Source: Henckelia pumila (taxonomy: Eukaryota > Streptophyta > Magnoliopsida > Lamiales > Gesneriaceae). From it: a stretch of DNA of 64,000 nt. The DNA is taken from the NCBI RefSeq assembly GCF_033568475.1, contig NC_133122.1:163830130-163894129 (forward strand), given 5' to 3'. Under the pieces are notes generated by a model. The model was not told the origin of the DNA, searched no databases, and saw only the letters and a program-made list of their open reading frames with translations. Both the position numbers and the translations under genes were made by a program. The stretch's first letter is position 1; each line of letters begins with the position of its first letter. This document shows, one piece after another, positions 46,103 to 58,773 of this stretch.

Positions 46103-48005
46103 TGTTGAAAACGAGTTCAGATCAATTAAGAATTGATACCCGGTGCAGCGGAAGTTTAAAAAATTTTATTTTTCTATATGGAACGATTCCATATCATGGG
46201 TATCAAAACTTTACGATTAAATTATGTTGCAAGTAAAATAATAATAATCACAATTAATAATATTTTACCTCTTCAAGCAACGGCTTGATTATGGACACCA
46301 ACAGAATTTAATCTGCTCTTCTTGTATATCCTGGGAACCGATGGCTTCACGATCAATCTCCGGAATAAGGTCCACGAACAGAAAACAGAAACCCTCTGAT
46401 TGATTGCACTAGAGATCAATCAGATGTTTATCGAAGAGAATAAACAGATTTGATCTGTTAATTCGATTTGTAATTTTTCACAAAAATTACAAGTTGAATT
46501 TTCTCCAAAAGGGACAGAGGAATTTTTGAAAATCCTCTTGAAAATTATATGTAGTGTTCGAAATTTCTAGACTGAATTCCTAATGAATTTTGAACACTGC
46601 TTACATATTTATAGATAATTTCTAGACTAGATTAAGTTATAATTGTATTAGGACTCTAACCCCTTAGGGCCCACAATCCATAACTTAAGCCCAACAAGCC
46701 AAGCCCGTTGTTATAGAAATTAATATAAAATTTATCGTGACTCCGATTGATAAACTGATTTTACCAATGTGCACATAAACCATTTCTGCATCTTTTAAAG
46801 TCAAGATAATTTTTCTGAATCCGAATTCAGTCATTTTCCAAAAATGCCCATCCCTATTTCATTTTAGGAAATCCCACTCCCTTTTAATTAAGAAGTCCAA
46901 CTTCTCTTTCATTAAATTTAACTCTTTAAATTTAACTATCTCTACGGGGTTTTAGTAATCCATTACTTGTGTAACCCTCAATGGTTCAGGAATACAGCTA
47001 GCCATGGGCTCACAATTCCTTGTGACTCGGAACAACAATTTCCGACTTACCCATCGAATCATGGTAAGAGCGCCTAGCAACATCGCCCCATGATTCCCTA
47101 GGTATTACTGATAGTGCCTGCAAGAACCAGTAGATTTTGGTTAGCGTACAGTACGGTCCCTTCAACCAAATATCCCGATCGAATCAACAACCATTGGTGC
47201 ATCGAGAGTCGTTCGAGATTCGATAACTATGCATAACATCTTGGAGATCTATTAGTGACATCGCATTTGTTACTAGGAAAACCCATTAACCTAAAACACA
47301 TCATGTACTCTGGCCAGAAATTCGTCACACTAATATCTCCTCAGATCGCATAGGATATCCACACTCGCAAGTATGTGGTGAATCCTTGACAACAAAGCAT
47401 CGAATCCTATATGTGTCGTAACTGTACCCAATCCCGACACCTGATGACCCCAATAGAGTCGGTAAACGAGTCAAAGTACAGTACTAGCATATAGAGTCTC
47501 AATGATGTTTCAAGTAATAAGGACTAATGGTGTACAACCAAAACCGCGGACTTTATCCACTCGATAAGTGATAACCACTTGGAAAGTCCGAATAGGGTAG
47601 TTCGATCATTCATCATATGAATATCCATTTGCATGCTTTGAACATCTCTATGTTCCATACCAATGAAACGTGATACTCGGCATCGCAAATGCTAGTCTCA
47701 ATCTCGAGCGATCCTTATTCTTATTAGCGGACGGCTCAATTGACTAGGAATTGTTTAGAATATACAGTGACTATAAGATGTGTTTCATGATAGCCATCCC
47801 CATGTGCTACCACATCTTACATACACTATAGTATATTCAAGGTCTTTATCAAAACAACAATAGTATATCATAATATAACATTATGAAAAAAGATAAAGTC
47901 AATGCCATTATAAAAATGTAAATTATATTAAACAAAAGATTGTTTATACATAGAGTCACAAAAGCCCTTAGCCACAAGTTGGCTAACCGGACACCCACTC
48001 TTTCA
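46103..48005 (-). repeat. 5' LTR of the 9.4-kb copia
   Basis: 1,903 bp, ends TTTCA / TGTTG on the plus strand as in the partner LTR. Confidence 0.93.
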
Positions 48006-48015
48006 GATACCGCCT

Positions 48016-49208
48016 GAAAATTAGATTAATGTAGTAAATAAATGTCATAATCATTATTTAACATAACAATTCATTATTCCTATATTTACCAAAGAACTTC
48101 CTTGCTTGTCTCTTAACAGTTTCTCTTCATCTGGAAATGGTACTATATCCAGCACCTTTTCATAATTAAAAACAAAATATCACTTATGCAATCATATTTA
48201 TGAAACCTCAGCAAAAAAATTAGCAACTTACCCTACTGAAATTAATTCTTTTAAATAACCTCTCAGAAACGTTAGTATTCTTTGGTATTTTACTCTCATC
48301 CCAGCGAAACAACCGAGGGAAACTATGTAAAGAACGTGCACGTCGATGGAATTTTTTCATACAACCAGGCCTGAATACAAAAGGTTATTAATATAAAATT
48401 CAAATACAATCATACTTCAAAAAATAAAAAACTTACCATCAAGCCAACAATAAAATCATCTACATACGTCTTTGTTGCAACATTTCCTTGCCCATAACCA
48501 GTATGTGCGAAAATTTGGTGGCATGAAAATTTGTATGTTGCGGCTCTCCAAGATTAATCAAAGAAGGTCGATAGGTCATCAATGTATTACATAATAGATT
48601 GAGGGGTAGAATAGTTACCGACGGGAAATAACACAATTAAATTCAATAAAAATAAAAAGCCTAAGAAAATCGTCAATATCAGACTCCTCGTTTGATCCAC
48701 CTAACAAACACAATTTCTCATTAATCAGTTTCCTGTCTAAATTGCCAAGGTTTCCTGCAAATCGTCGAGCTATAAATTTGAACTCTATGTTCGCATCAAA
48801 ATCAGCTGGTTGCCCTACATGGGCCAAACCAAGGACGATGCTAAAATCAATTGATGTGAAAAGAATAACAATGCCATCATCAAACTCGAAAGTACGAGAA
48901 TTGTCATGGAATATCTTTAAAACTATATCAATTATGCCTCTACTAATGGGCAACTCAGGCATCTCGAGCCATGGAGCAAGTGGGGTGTTTTTAATCCTTG
49001 CTTTTTGCTTATCACCCAATTTCGGTACCACTTCATCCAATACATTTCTGAAATATGTCGGTGAACAACGCGAACAAGCTTTCTTCTTGTTGTTCTTGTC
49101 TTTTCCCTCATCCTTCTTCACTTTCTTACCATTATACTTCTTCACATTTTTTCCATTATCCTCTTTCGGATTTTTATCTTTTCTGAACATTTTTGGTAAA
49201 AACTTCAT
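48016..49208 (-). pseudogene. Plant mobile-domain/DUF1985-like gene, 5' exons, interrupted
   Basis: Exon 1 (49208-48619) encodes a Lys-rich start (KDKNPKEDNGKNVKK...), then a folded part with PLAPWLEMPELPISRGIIDIVL, TFEFDDGIVILFTSIDFSIVLGL and DDFLRLFIFIEFN. This pattern resembles plant DUF1985/mobile-domain proteins, often associated with Ulp1-carrying transposons. Putative further exons: about 48545-48437; 48383-48240 (AWLYEKIP, then an apparent frameshift near 48325 before FPRLFRWDESK); 48160-48085 (VLDIVPFPDEEKLL); and an exon starting after TTTCAG at about 48016. The last is cut by the copia element between GCG and ATGTATG and continues at 38621. Function unknown; broken. Confidence 0.5.
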
Positions 49209-49477
49209 TCATACAAAAATTAATTAACAAGATCAAACCTCGGTAGAACATGGGTAGACATAATATTCCAAACAAAAAATTTAATTAACAAGATCAAACC
49301 TACGGACTGATATTAAAGGCAATGATATGGAAATTAAGCTTTGAAAGGGGGTTTCTAGGTACATTGAAGCATAACAGACAACACCCACAAATCCAATTGA
49401 ATAAGATAAAATAAAAACTAGTCATATAATTGTAATTATGACAACAAAATCTAAATTATTAAAGTCTCCTTTTTCCA

Positions 49478-49925
49478 GGCGACTTCTGTTGTACAGTGAC
49501 TCTCCAGTAGACAGTGACTCTCTGGACATTTTCTAGCTTAGCTCTGATCTCTAGTCCAGCTCAGGATGGTTTCAGCTATCTTCCCGCACCTCAGTGTCTG
49601 CCTTTGCTTTTGCTGAGCTCGAGTTGTGTATTTCTGCTGGCTTTTTGTTGCACAGGATGACTGCTGATGATGACTTAGTTAGTTGTTTATGTTTTTTTGT
49701 CTGTATTCATTTATATCCTAGGGTTGTCTTAGTTGTATTTTATACGTTACCCTAGCTGATCTGACGTGACTTTTACTATTGTATAGCTTTTTGGAGAGGT
49801 CTTGGCCTAGTCACCTCTCCTTTAGGTTTTCTTTGTTGCGTTTATTTATGTTTATATACAGGTAGGGGTCTGTCTAACCCCGCTTCCGGCGGTGTTTCTT
49901 TTTTTAAAAATAATAATAATAATCA
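49478..49925 (+). mobile_element. 3' end of a LINE-like retrotransposon
   Basis: A pyrimidine-rich 3' untranslated stretch with GGTAGGGGTCTGTCTAACCC close to the end, followed by A-rich (AAT)n at about 49907-49925. It looks like a 5'-truncated LINE tail. There is no reverse transcriptase and no confident target duplication. Confidence 0.4.
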
Positions 49926-50548
49926 ACAATAAACACTAGAAGAATTATGATAGCAAGGTCCGTTTCCAGCTTTCATTTTCAATTTAATCCAAGTAAATTA
50001 TAATAGACTGGTGAATGAAACAATAAACTCTAGGCAAAGAAGAAGAATGCTCCTAAATTTGGTTAAGGGGTAAAGATTCCGCGTGGGCCAAATTTCTGTA
50101 CACAAAAAAAACCTAAATTTAGCCCAACGAATTTTCGGATTTTGAAGTGAATTTGCCTCTTACTCTTGACGTGAAGGGTTCTCGATGGAGAATAATGGTT
50201 GACAGTGAAAAGTAAGAAAAGGGGAATCGATTTATGAAAGTGGAGAAGAAAAATATGGCTCGAGTTTCAGTCAGTGGATAGGAAAATAGCATGAGAAAGC
50301 CCTCGAACAAGCCCTGCAATATTCGAACATCTACTCGCGTCGACGAGGCTTTCCGACGGAGAAAAATGGCCACAAAATGCAAATCTATTTACGAGAATGA
50401 GGGGAGAAATCATGTAAATGAGTGTTGTTCACATTATAGAAAGGGCAAAATAAGTGAATTTGAAGGCGGTTTGGGTTGAAGGAGAATTTGCACTACCATT
50501 TAGAACGATGAAGAGGGAGAGAAACCCTTTTTTCTTATTTTAATATCC

Positions 50549-50579
<31 letters not shown>

Positions 50580-50689
50580 TTTTTATAATAAAATTTAGAA
50601 AGAGAGTGAAAACAAAGAACTCAAATGTGTCAGGGACAAAAGCCCAGTGCACTTGTAAAAGGGGAGTTTCATGCCCTTTCTAGAAATCG
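49926..50689. other. Intergenic, probable 5' flank of the broken gene
   Basis: No supported gene; overlapping short frames on both strands (50119-50382, 50291-50479) look fortuitous. An (AAT)n microsatellite of about nine units occupies 50550-50578. Confidence 0.5.
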
Positions 50690-51190
50690 AACATGTACCA
50701 CCAGGCTTAAGTACATATTTTTGTTGATTCGCCTAGTGCCTAGGTGGTTTTTTATTTTTAGCTTAAATATCTAATTATTCTAGTATGATTCATCTTAATA
50801 TTTTTTCAATAATTCCTCTTTATCTAATTCACCTGACTAAGTTGTGTTTTTCAAGTCTAAATATCTAATTATTCTTATTCATCTTAATATTTCTCCAATA
50901 ATTTCTCGTTATCGAATTCAACTCGAAATACATGACATATTTCTCCTTTTCATCTGATATAAATTGATAGACAAATATGTCAAATAATATTTTTCAAAAA
51001 AATTAAAATTAAAAAAATATAAAATATTATATGTTAATCTAGGCGGCCGCCTAGGCGGATTTTGATGCGTCTAGGAGGCGATTAGGCGGTCTAGACGGCC
51101 AATTAATGTAATAACTCCCAGAAACTTCAACTGTTTAAAAATTGGGGCGGTGGCTAATCGCCTAGCGCCTAATACCGCCTTTTAGAACAC
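50690..51190. mobile_element. Non-autonomous element with CCTAGGCGG palindromes
   Basis: Contains the palindrome-rich core GGCGGCCGCCTAGGCGG (51041-51060) and repeated CCTAG/CTAGGCGG words, ending CGCCTTTTAGAACACTG. The left part has GCCTAGTGCCTAGGTGG. This composition is common in plant hAT-type non-autonomous elements. Terminal repeats and target duplication are not clear. Confidence 0.4.
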
Positions 51191-51337
51191 TGATATATAT
51201 GTAAATTTTGGAGGGCTAACATTCGAGGTGGGTTTGGCAAAACACAAAATATGTTCCAGAGAGGTTTCAATACGAGGTTCCCTAATTTATCATTTTGGAT
51301 AAGAAATTGTGCTTCCTCTCGACGATTCACCTCACAC

Positions 51338-51895
51338 CCATGTTCTCAAATCGGACCGGATCGGCCTGTTCGATCGGGAACCGGCCACTGGTCCGGTCCG
51401 GATTACTCCTAAAAATCGTTCTGACGGTCAGAACCTATCAAAACCGGTCCGGTCAAGAACCGGGTCAACTGGTTTTCTGAATTTTTATTTTTAAAAATTA
51501 GTTTTTTTAATTTTAAAACCTTAATATTTTATTATATATATATACAAGATTATTTGGAATTTGTACTTCATTAAAAATATTATTTTAGTAATATAAGATT
51601 TGTTTAAAAAAAACTTTTTTTAATTAATTTATTTTTTAAAAAAAATATATAACTATAATTAATATTTTGAATATATATTTATATGGTTATTTAGTTTTCA
51701 AACTATGATAAATAAATATTTTTTTTTCTATTTATTTACATTTTTTAGGTTTTTAAAAATTTAAAATATATTATTAATTATATTATATTATGTAAACGGT
51801 TTTCAGGTCCGATGGTCTCGTTAAAATTGTCCGATTGGGTGGACCGTTTTTTAAGGTAAACCGGTTCCATCACTGGTCCAGTTATGAAAACATTG
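51338..51895. mobile_element. hAT-type MITE with 8-bp target duplication
   Basis: A 558-bp element beginning CCATGTTCTCAAATCGGACC and ending GGTCCAGTTATGAAAACATTG, which are imperfect inverted repeats. Flanks CCTCACAC (51330-51337) and CCTCACAT (51896-51903) are an 8-bp target duplication with one mismatch. Subterminal ACCGGTCCGG-type repeats; AT-rich centre; no coding sequence. Confidence 0.8.
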
Positions 51896-52328
51896 CCTCA
51901 CATCTCACAGTTCACACATTACTACAAAGAATTCCTGTGTTTTTGTCATCCGGAGAGAGGAATTTTTCCATTTTCTAGTCGAGTCGAATGGATTCAAAGC
52001 GAGTTGGATCGACCAAGCCTGCTCAACAATTCTGACCCTTATTTCATCTGTTTGGGATAAAAGAAAGATGGTGTTATTGGCTATTTGTTTGGCAGCTGAA
52101 GCCACTACTTCAGTTGCTTCAACACCCAACACATATAGCTCAAACTGTATTACATTAAAAATACTTCAAACTGTTTTGTAAGCGAAAAGAAATGAAGCAA
52201 ACCGTTCACTACACTTCAATAATTGTATTATTGCTTCAAACATATGTTAAAGATGATCTGCTTCCCAACTTTGTTTATATTACTATAAATACAACATATC
52301 TATATATCAGATGGGCAGGATACAAGTA

Positions 52329-55300
52329 TTAGACGAGAGGAGAAGTTGGCTCCTCATTAGAATAGTGTTGCCGCCTGTTGAGAAATACCCCAGAAACTTG
52401 ATGAAGCATTGGATTCACGGGAACTGGAAATTTGTGGCCAGAACTGATCGTGGTTCGTTCGTTTATGGAACCTACTTCCTTGCAGACCCGATCTAAAATC
52501 GTCAAGAAGTCTCTGACAATCATGAAGATTCTGAACGGATGAGCTTCTTCCCTAGTCGAGTTCCCATGGAAGTATTCGGTTATTTCCTTCACTAAAGACA
52601 GGGCAATGCTTTCTCGGGCTTGAATCTTGATAATCTCCTCCTCTGCCTTTTTTATGAAGCTGTTCATGGAGTCGGAAAACTTATGGGATGTTGCTTCATT
52701 TAATTTGACTACCTCTAGAATGTTCCAAAGTCCTTTGGAAAGCTTGGAGACTTCACTGCCAAGCACTTCTGCATCCATTGCAGCAGCTTTCTTCACATTT
52801 GAGAGCTCCGAACTTAGCCTCGAAACAACTTGGAGGCCTAACTTCCTGTATTTTGTATCATCAACTACTGAGTTCTCATGAGGGCTCGCGCTAGAGAGAT
52901 GAACGCCTTCACTTTTAATAATCTCCTGGACGACAAAATGCAAAAGTGTTGTTTTCCCATCAGTCCCCTTAACATCAACAAGCTTGAGGAGTGTGTCGAG
53001 TTTGAAGGCATGTGCATCTCCACGATCTGTTCCCACGTTCATGCGGTTCCCAGTCTTCAATACTGCTTCGAGAAGCTTGAGGAACATTCTGTTGCTCCTC
53101 AATTCTTCACAAGCTGCCTATAAGATCAAACATTTTTTACAACGAGTATGATAAAATTTAACCATTTCCTTGATTCTAAAGGATACAGGCTGAAACATGA
53201 ATTGGTGTAGCATTTAAGATAAACTTAACCAGAAGACGCAACTTTCTCAAGATTCAATAATACAAGACTTTGTTTTTGCAGCACACATGGTCCTCCAACT
53301 TTGTTTTGGAGCTTCTAAAATAGAGGATCTCTTCTACCCCAACTTATAATTCATGTTTTTTGTCTCTAGGTTGTCAAAAAATCCGTTAGTGGTCTTAAAG
53401 TTGAGATGATATGCAGTTACCTCTAAAGTTTCAAATGACCTTTTAAGGTACTCGTTCTCCAAATCGAATTTGGACACGTAAAGCAGTGAATCCATTCTCC
53501 GGAATGCATAAGGTATATCAAGAACTGTCTTCAGAAATTTCTCGGCGGCACCAAGCTTGATCGGAGAATCATCTTGGTATTCTTTTAACTTTCGCTCCTC
53601 TTCCCTAGTTGGAGCCATCTTCATTAAAGTTTCGAGAAGCTCGGAACTAAGACTGTCCGCATTACCTGTTCAAAGGCCTAATGGATGATACCATATGCTT
53701 TATGCATAACAGATGTGGAAACCAGCATCGTGCATACATCATATATATTCGAATTATAACAAGAGACATTCCCTACCATCATAAATACAGAGAAATGTAC
53801 GAGAGCTTAAAGAATTACCTTCCGAAAGACCTTCGCAAACTTCTTCTACAGTCACATTGAGTGCTCTCAACAGAATTGCAATGTTCTGTGACTTCTTGGG
53901 ATCAAGCACTCTATTACCATTATCTTGCCCAGGGGGAGGGAGGACTTGCCACCTGGTTATTTCCTTTTGATTCATCTTCGAAGTATTCGCAACAAACAAT
54001 GTCTCTATCATCTCCTCGTTTAATCTACATGATATTTAACAACAGAAGGGTGGCGTCTTAAATCTTAATTGATCCGAAGTAAAGAAAGCAAATTATATGT
54101 GTCACAATGAAAAGAAATGCAAATAATACTTGAAAGAGCTGGATTGGAGATGATCCCACACCATTTCCCGATCAGAGCTGGCTCTTACTTTATCCCAATG
54201 CAATGTCTTCAATCTCGGCTTTGGAGGGCTCTCCTCATTTCGATCCACAACTTCATTCGAGTGTTCGTTTTTCTTATTTGGAGATTCTTTATTCTCATTC
54301 TTCTGCACAGTTTCGGAACCATTTGAAGGTGACTCAGCTGGAGAAATCAGCCTAAGATTTTCAACTGCTGGGTGTTTTGCAGATGTGGTCTGTGTTCTGG
54401 GAGATTCCCATATTTTCCTCTGCGTTAGTTGTGGAATTGGTGGAGGCGGTGGAGGAATTGGTGGAGTCCTCGGCGCTACTGTTTCTCTGCTTCTTCCGAA
54501 AGATGATGAACGGGGACGTGATGCTGATTCTGATTCTGATTCTTCCGAATCTCGATCCTGAGGCGACGATGACTGAATTTGGCGATGCAACAACACATCG
54601 GTTGGAATCTCAATCAACTCCGGTGACTTGGGAATCGAATTTGTTGAGCTAAAACTATTCGCCGGTGAAACACTCAACGTAACTGACCGCAATGGAGATC
54701 CTGAGATAGAAGAAGTGCAGGTAGATGAAGAAATTGAATCGGAGCCGTGAAGATTCTCAACTTCAATTGCGGAGAAAGCCCTTCCAGCGCCTGTTAAACT
54801 CTCCCTTCCGTTAAACCATCCTTTCGGAGAGTAAAACTCTTCATCTTCGCCATCTTTACTCGAAGCTATGTCAACATTATAACTATTCAGGAAACCATGC
54901 TGCGCCATTAAAGGCGGTAAGGGACGGAGCTCCGGCGAGTCGATTTTCCGGGAACTAGAATCTATAACATGGTTCGAGTTGCTTCCGCTTAAAGAAATAC
55001 CACCGCCTACAGTCTGAGAACTGACCATTGTTCCCAAGTACAAGAACTCTGAGCTGGTTTGCGACGGCCGCTGAAGCTTTGGAATGTGGCGATGGTCTGG
55101 CACCTGACTGCTTGTGGCCGCGGTGGTGTCGGGTCTCTGGGATTTCGAGTGGTTGAATGATGATCTTCGGGCTCCATCGCGCTTGCGGAAACGGAGGAAA
55201 AGAGCAAGAAACAAGATTGCCACAGCGGCGGCAACGGCTGCGACGGCGGCGGTGATGAGCTTAGTGGATGCGGTTTTGGGCTTGGAGGAGTTCGGAACAG

Positions 55301-55565
55301 AGAGTGAGGAAATATTGGCTGGGAATGAAGCGTAGGAGGCGGCGGAAGGGGGTGGCGGAGAAGAGAGAGAAGACGGAAAGAAGGGAGAGTCGTTTGGGTA
55401 ATTGGAAAAAGGAAAATTGGGGGAAGCAATGGGTGGGATCGGGGGGGACGAGTCTTCTGGGAAAAGTGGTTGGTGCAGAATGCGGCGGCAGTGGGCGGCG
55501 AATGCACAGTGTAATAGGAGTGGGAGGAGATGGAGTTTGCGGGTGGCGACGACGGCGGTGGGCAT
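52329..55565 (-). CDS. FH1: Class I formin, FH1-like
   Basis: Four exons (54130-55565, 53819-54024, 53421-53665, 52329-53117) with GT/AG junctions give 891 residues. In order: signal peptide (about 1-25) followed by [12 protein letters not shown], typical of FH1; a short Pro-rich extracellular segment; one transmembrane helix (about 103-125); a cytosolic linker with EFLYLGTMV; a polyproline FH1 stretch ([12 protein letters not shown], about 368-379); and the FH2 domain from about 448 ([19 protein letters not shown]) through GNRMN to the EYFHGN segment and VPVNPM near the C-terminus. Class I formins nucleate and processively cap actin filaments from the plasma membrane. I chose Met at 55563-55565 because the signal peptide follows directly; upstream in-frame ATGs exist. 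The gene appears intact. Confidence 0.95.
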
Positions 55566-57243
55566 GCTGGTGGTATCCGTATTTTGCAGTGTCTTTCGCA
55601 TTAACTTGAAATTGAAAAAAATAGCATACGGTAAATCCCTATCCGCTGTCATAAAAATAAACGTTACGACATAATATTATTAATACAAGCATCATTTAAA
55701 GTTAAACATAAAATAATAATAAATCGATAAATAATATAATATAATTAACAAAAATTAGTTCATATAATATTTAGTTTGATTTATAAATAATAATTTGTTT
55801 GATATAATTGATTAAATTTTAAATAAGATGATAAATTATTATTATTTTTAATAATAATAATGTCATTCATGAAAACATATTATTTTTAATTATGAATATG
55901 TGCAGGGTAGATTCTTTTTTACGGATAATGATCTGTGAGATCATATCACAAGAAATTCGTTCTTTATTTTAACAAGAATCTATCGCTCTATGATGCTATG
56001 ATTTTTCGCTATTATAAGATTTTACACGAAAATTTTTTATAAGGTGATCTCGCTGTCAATATTGTGAAACGACTTTCTTATTTAATCCGAATAATGAAAA
56101 TGTAGTATTTTTATATTTATGATTTGGATCACTCGTCTTAAGAATTATGAATATGTATTTGTGAGGTTGCCTCACAAAAAATCTGTTCATTGTTTTAAAA
56201 CCATTATTTATTTATTATTGATATAATAATTTTTTTATCAAACCTAGAGGATTAATTCGGATATATTCGGGTCGGTTGGAGTTTACAATTTTTGATATGA
56301 TTTCTTTTCGGCTCGAATTCGGGTTGAAAATTTTGTTATTATCATTTTTGCATAAATTTGAATCAACTTCTCTAAATTTATCCACAGAACCGAGAGACAT
56401 TTACAAATCCAAACAAATTAAAATAAATATATAACTTTGCTACACAAATTTAAGTTAAAAATAAAATTTATATTTTAAAAATAAAATAAATTTAATGAAA
56501 ATATGTTTATTTATATTAAATAATTTTTTTATAAATATATCTGATCAAAAAAATTATTTAATCAATTTAATTTTTTTAACCGTAAATTTTTTGTTTTATT
56601 TTTTTAATAATTTTTAGTCCGATCATCAAATTCGAAAATTAGAACTAAAATTCAAATTTTTGAAAAAAAAATTATCATAATGATACTAAATAAATAATAA
56701 TTTTACAAAATATAATTAATTTAAATTAAAAAAAAAAAAAAAGAAAGGGGGAGGGGGTTGCACATGAGGACTTGCAAAAATTGCAAATCCCCATGTGCTT
56801 ATGCTGGCAGCGTATGCTGGCGCTGCCAGCATGAGCGGACATTGCAAATATTGTAGCGTTCGCGGATTGCAGTAGTTTTGCAATATTGCAATTCGCTGTG
56901 GCGTGCATTATTTTTGAATTTGTTTTATTTTTTAAAATTAAAAATAAAAAAAAAACCGTAATGAATTGGGAAATCAAGGGGTCCATTGGGGAGTATAAAG
57001 AATGAAAAAAAATTGATCTTGCGTCCTATGTTGTATTAACTTTTTAGCTTCGATTTGACTCCATATTAAGTTTATAATAATTAATAAAAAATAATAAAAA
57101 GTTAGTACGTAAAAATATAGAAATAAAGATATAGGATTGAAGATTTTTTTAAATCATTTCAGGAAAATTAAAAAAAAATCATGAATAAAGGCATGTAATG
57201 AAGTAGATATGAGTAATGTTAAATAAAACTTAACCAAATCAAT
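55566..57243. other. Formin upstream region and AT-rich intergenic DNA
   Basis: No supported gene. 55900-56200 has fragments resembling GTGAG..CTCAC-type MITE ends. 56750-56960 is a small GC-richer island: perfect 12-bp arms ATGCTGGCAGCG (56801-56812/56821-56832) within flanking inverse words TTGCAA/CAATATTGCAA, possibly a MITE. Confidence 0.5.
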
Positions 57244-58368
57244 TGTAGTAACCAGAAACTGTTTTACGTGATTAAGTAGGTAATAATGTTTAGTATAAAT
57301 AAAACATGATTAAGTGATTTTAATATGATAAAATCGAGTAGATAAATGACCTCGGATTGATCGGAAATGTGTCATAGTACAAAGTGGGTTCAGATGATTC
57401 GGAACCACCGAACTTGGACTAGTATTGATCGGAAGATCCGAACGGATCGGAGGGACTAAGTGAGTTCGAAAGCTAAGGGTCGAGTTTAGACCTTCTGAAC
57501 ATGGGATCGGAACTTCCGAAGAGCTAGGTCATACGCAATATCGACATGCCCAGAGTGTACCAACACGTGAGATTGCATGCTGAGATTGGAACTTCAGAAG
57601 TGGGAGTTCGGAACTTCCGAAGTGCAGATTGGATTTTTCGATTAGAGTTGTTCGAAAATGTGGCAAACATTTGAGTTCGGACCTTCCGAACTATGTTTAT
57701 AAATAGAGGTCGAGTTTCTCACAATTAGTATGTGTTTGGATTTGTTTGAGAGAGTATCAGTTTATATTCTTAGGGTTTTAGTCTTATACTCGAGGGTCGG
57801 GCGATAGTGAGGTGCTCGGGACTTGTAGCGGAGCTGTGCTTGGGTCAGATCCTTCGACATCAGCGGACTGACAATGAATGCAGGTATAATCTGAGATCCC
57901 TAATAGTATTAAGGAGTATCTATTATCTTAATTAAAACTTTTAGATCAATATTAGTGATACGTAATTATCTTTACTTGTAGTGATGAATTGTAGATGCTT
58001 CTTCTTTAGGTCAGTGTTGAGATACGTAAAGTACTGACTGAGTATCCAGCGATTATGCATGCTTATATGTTGCATATTATGTGTCATTATTCATGTTTTA
58101 CTGTTTTATTATATTATGGTCTCTGTGTATATTTATGTTGAACCGAATCTCTTTCGAATAGTCTTTCTAGTAGAGTCGCTCAGCCTTATACCCTTGTTAT
58201 ATTGTTGGACACCGGGAGACGCTGTGATGACGGGGACTGACGTTACGATTATCTTGACGAGTGTGGGAAGTTATCCAGCGGAGTTGAATTCAAATGGTAC
58301 TACACACTAATTTGCGCCTAGACTGAGTAGGACTAGAGAGTTGACCAGTATCCAGTCATTTTGCATGC

Positions 58369-58413
<45 letters not shown>

Positions 58414-58768
58414 ATTATTATTATAGTACTCGTGCTTTTTGTACTGGCCGAAGGTTGCTCACGTCGGTGTTTTTCATGGACATCCAATTCGATGGGGCAG
58501 TTGCATGTGACTCAGCAGATGGACCTGTGCGTAGTAGGTGGTGACATAGGAAAAGATGCAAAGGTTGCTGTTAGTTACTTAGTTTACTTAAGTTGTTAAA
58601 TTCAATTGGGTTGTATATTCACCTATTGTTTACTTAGGTTTTCGGTTGTATTATGTCGGTTAGCAGTTTATTTAATTTTCACAGTTATCTTTGATGTTAT
58701 TTATCTTTTTAAGTTAACTGTATGCTTAAAATTCTGGCTAGCAGGTGATTTCAGGTTGAGTTACTACA
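57244..58768 (+). mobile_element. Gypsy solo LTR with TCAAT target duplication
   Basis: A 1,525-bp LTR, TGTAGTAACC...GAGTTACTACA, flanked by TCAAT (57239-57243 and 58769-58773). TATA box TATAAATA at 57698-57705. Dyads occupy about 57380-57695. It contains a (TA)n/(TTA)n microsatellite at about 58372-58422. Related in layout to the LTR fragments at 27135 and 35198. Internal frames are not genes. Confidence 0.88.
57380..57695 (+). promoter_or_regulatory. TTCGGA/TCCGAA dyad array in solo LTR
   Basis: Seven or so dyads, for example TTCGGAACTTCCGAAG and TTCGGACCTTCCGAAC; the last ends about 8 bp before the TATA box at 57698. Confidence 0.6.
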
Positions 58769-58773
58769 TCAAT

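Larger units (their letters stand above)
38627..48005 (-). mobile_element. Nearly intact 9.4-kb Ty1/copia element
   Basis: LTRs of 1,902 and 1,903 bp (38627-40528 and 46103-48005) differ by roughly 1-2%. GATAC is duplicated on both sides (38622-38626, 48006-48010). On the minus strand: primer-binding site 46101-46090, a 1.6-kb leader, gag-pol 44455-40543, polypurine tract (GGGCAAGTGGGAGAT) at 40543-40529. The element interrupts a minus-strand host gene. Only one frameshift, one stop and a few catalytic changes disable it, so it is young. Confidence 0.95.

Noticed and set aside
54377-55674. Several plus-strand frames across the formin first exon
   Set aside because: Antisense shadows of a Pro/Ser-rich, GC-richer exon; the minus-strand frame has the signal peptide, membrane helix and FH2 start.
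57380-57695. Dyads interpreted as heat-shock elements
   Set aside because: Heat-shock elements need GAA/TTC units spaced by two bases; here TTC and GAA parts are separated by one base, so the spacing does not fit.
58341-58544. Plus-strand frame with a run of Tyr-Ile residues
   Set aside because: Produced by a (TA)n microsatellite inside a solo LTR.
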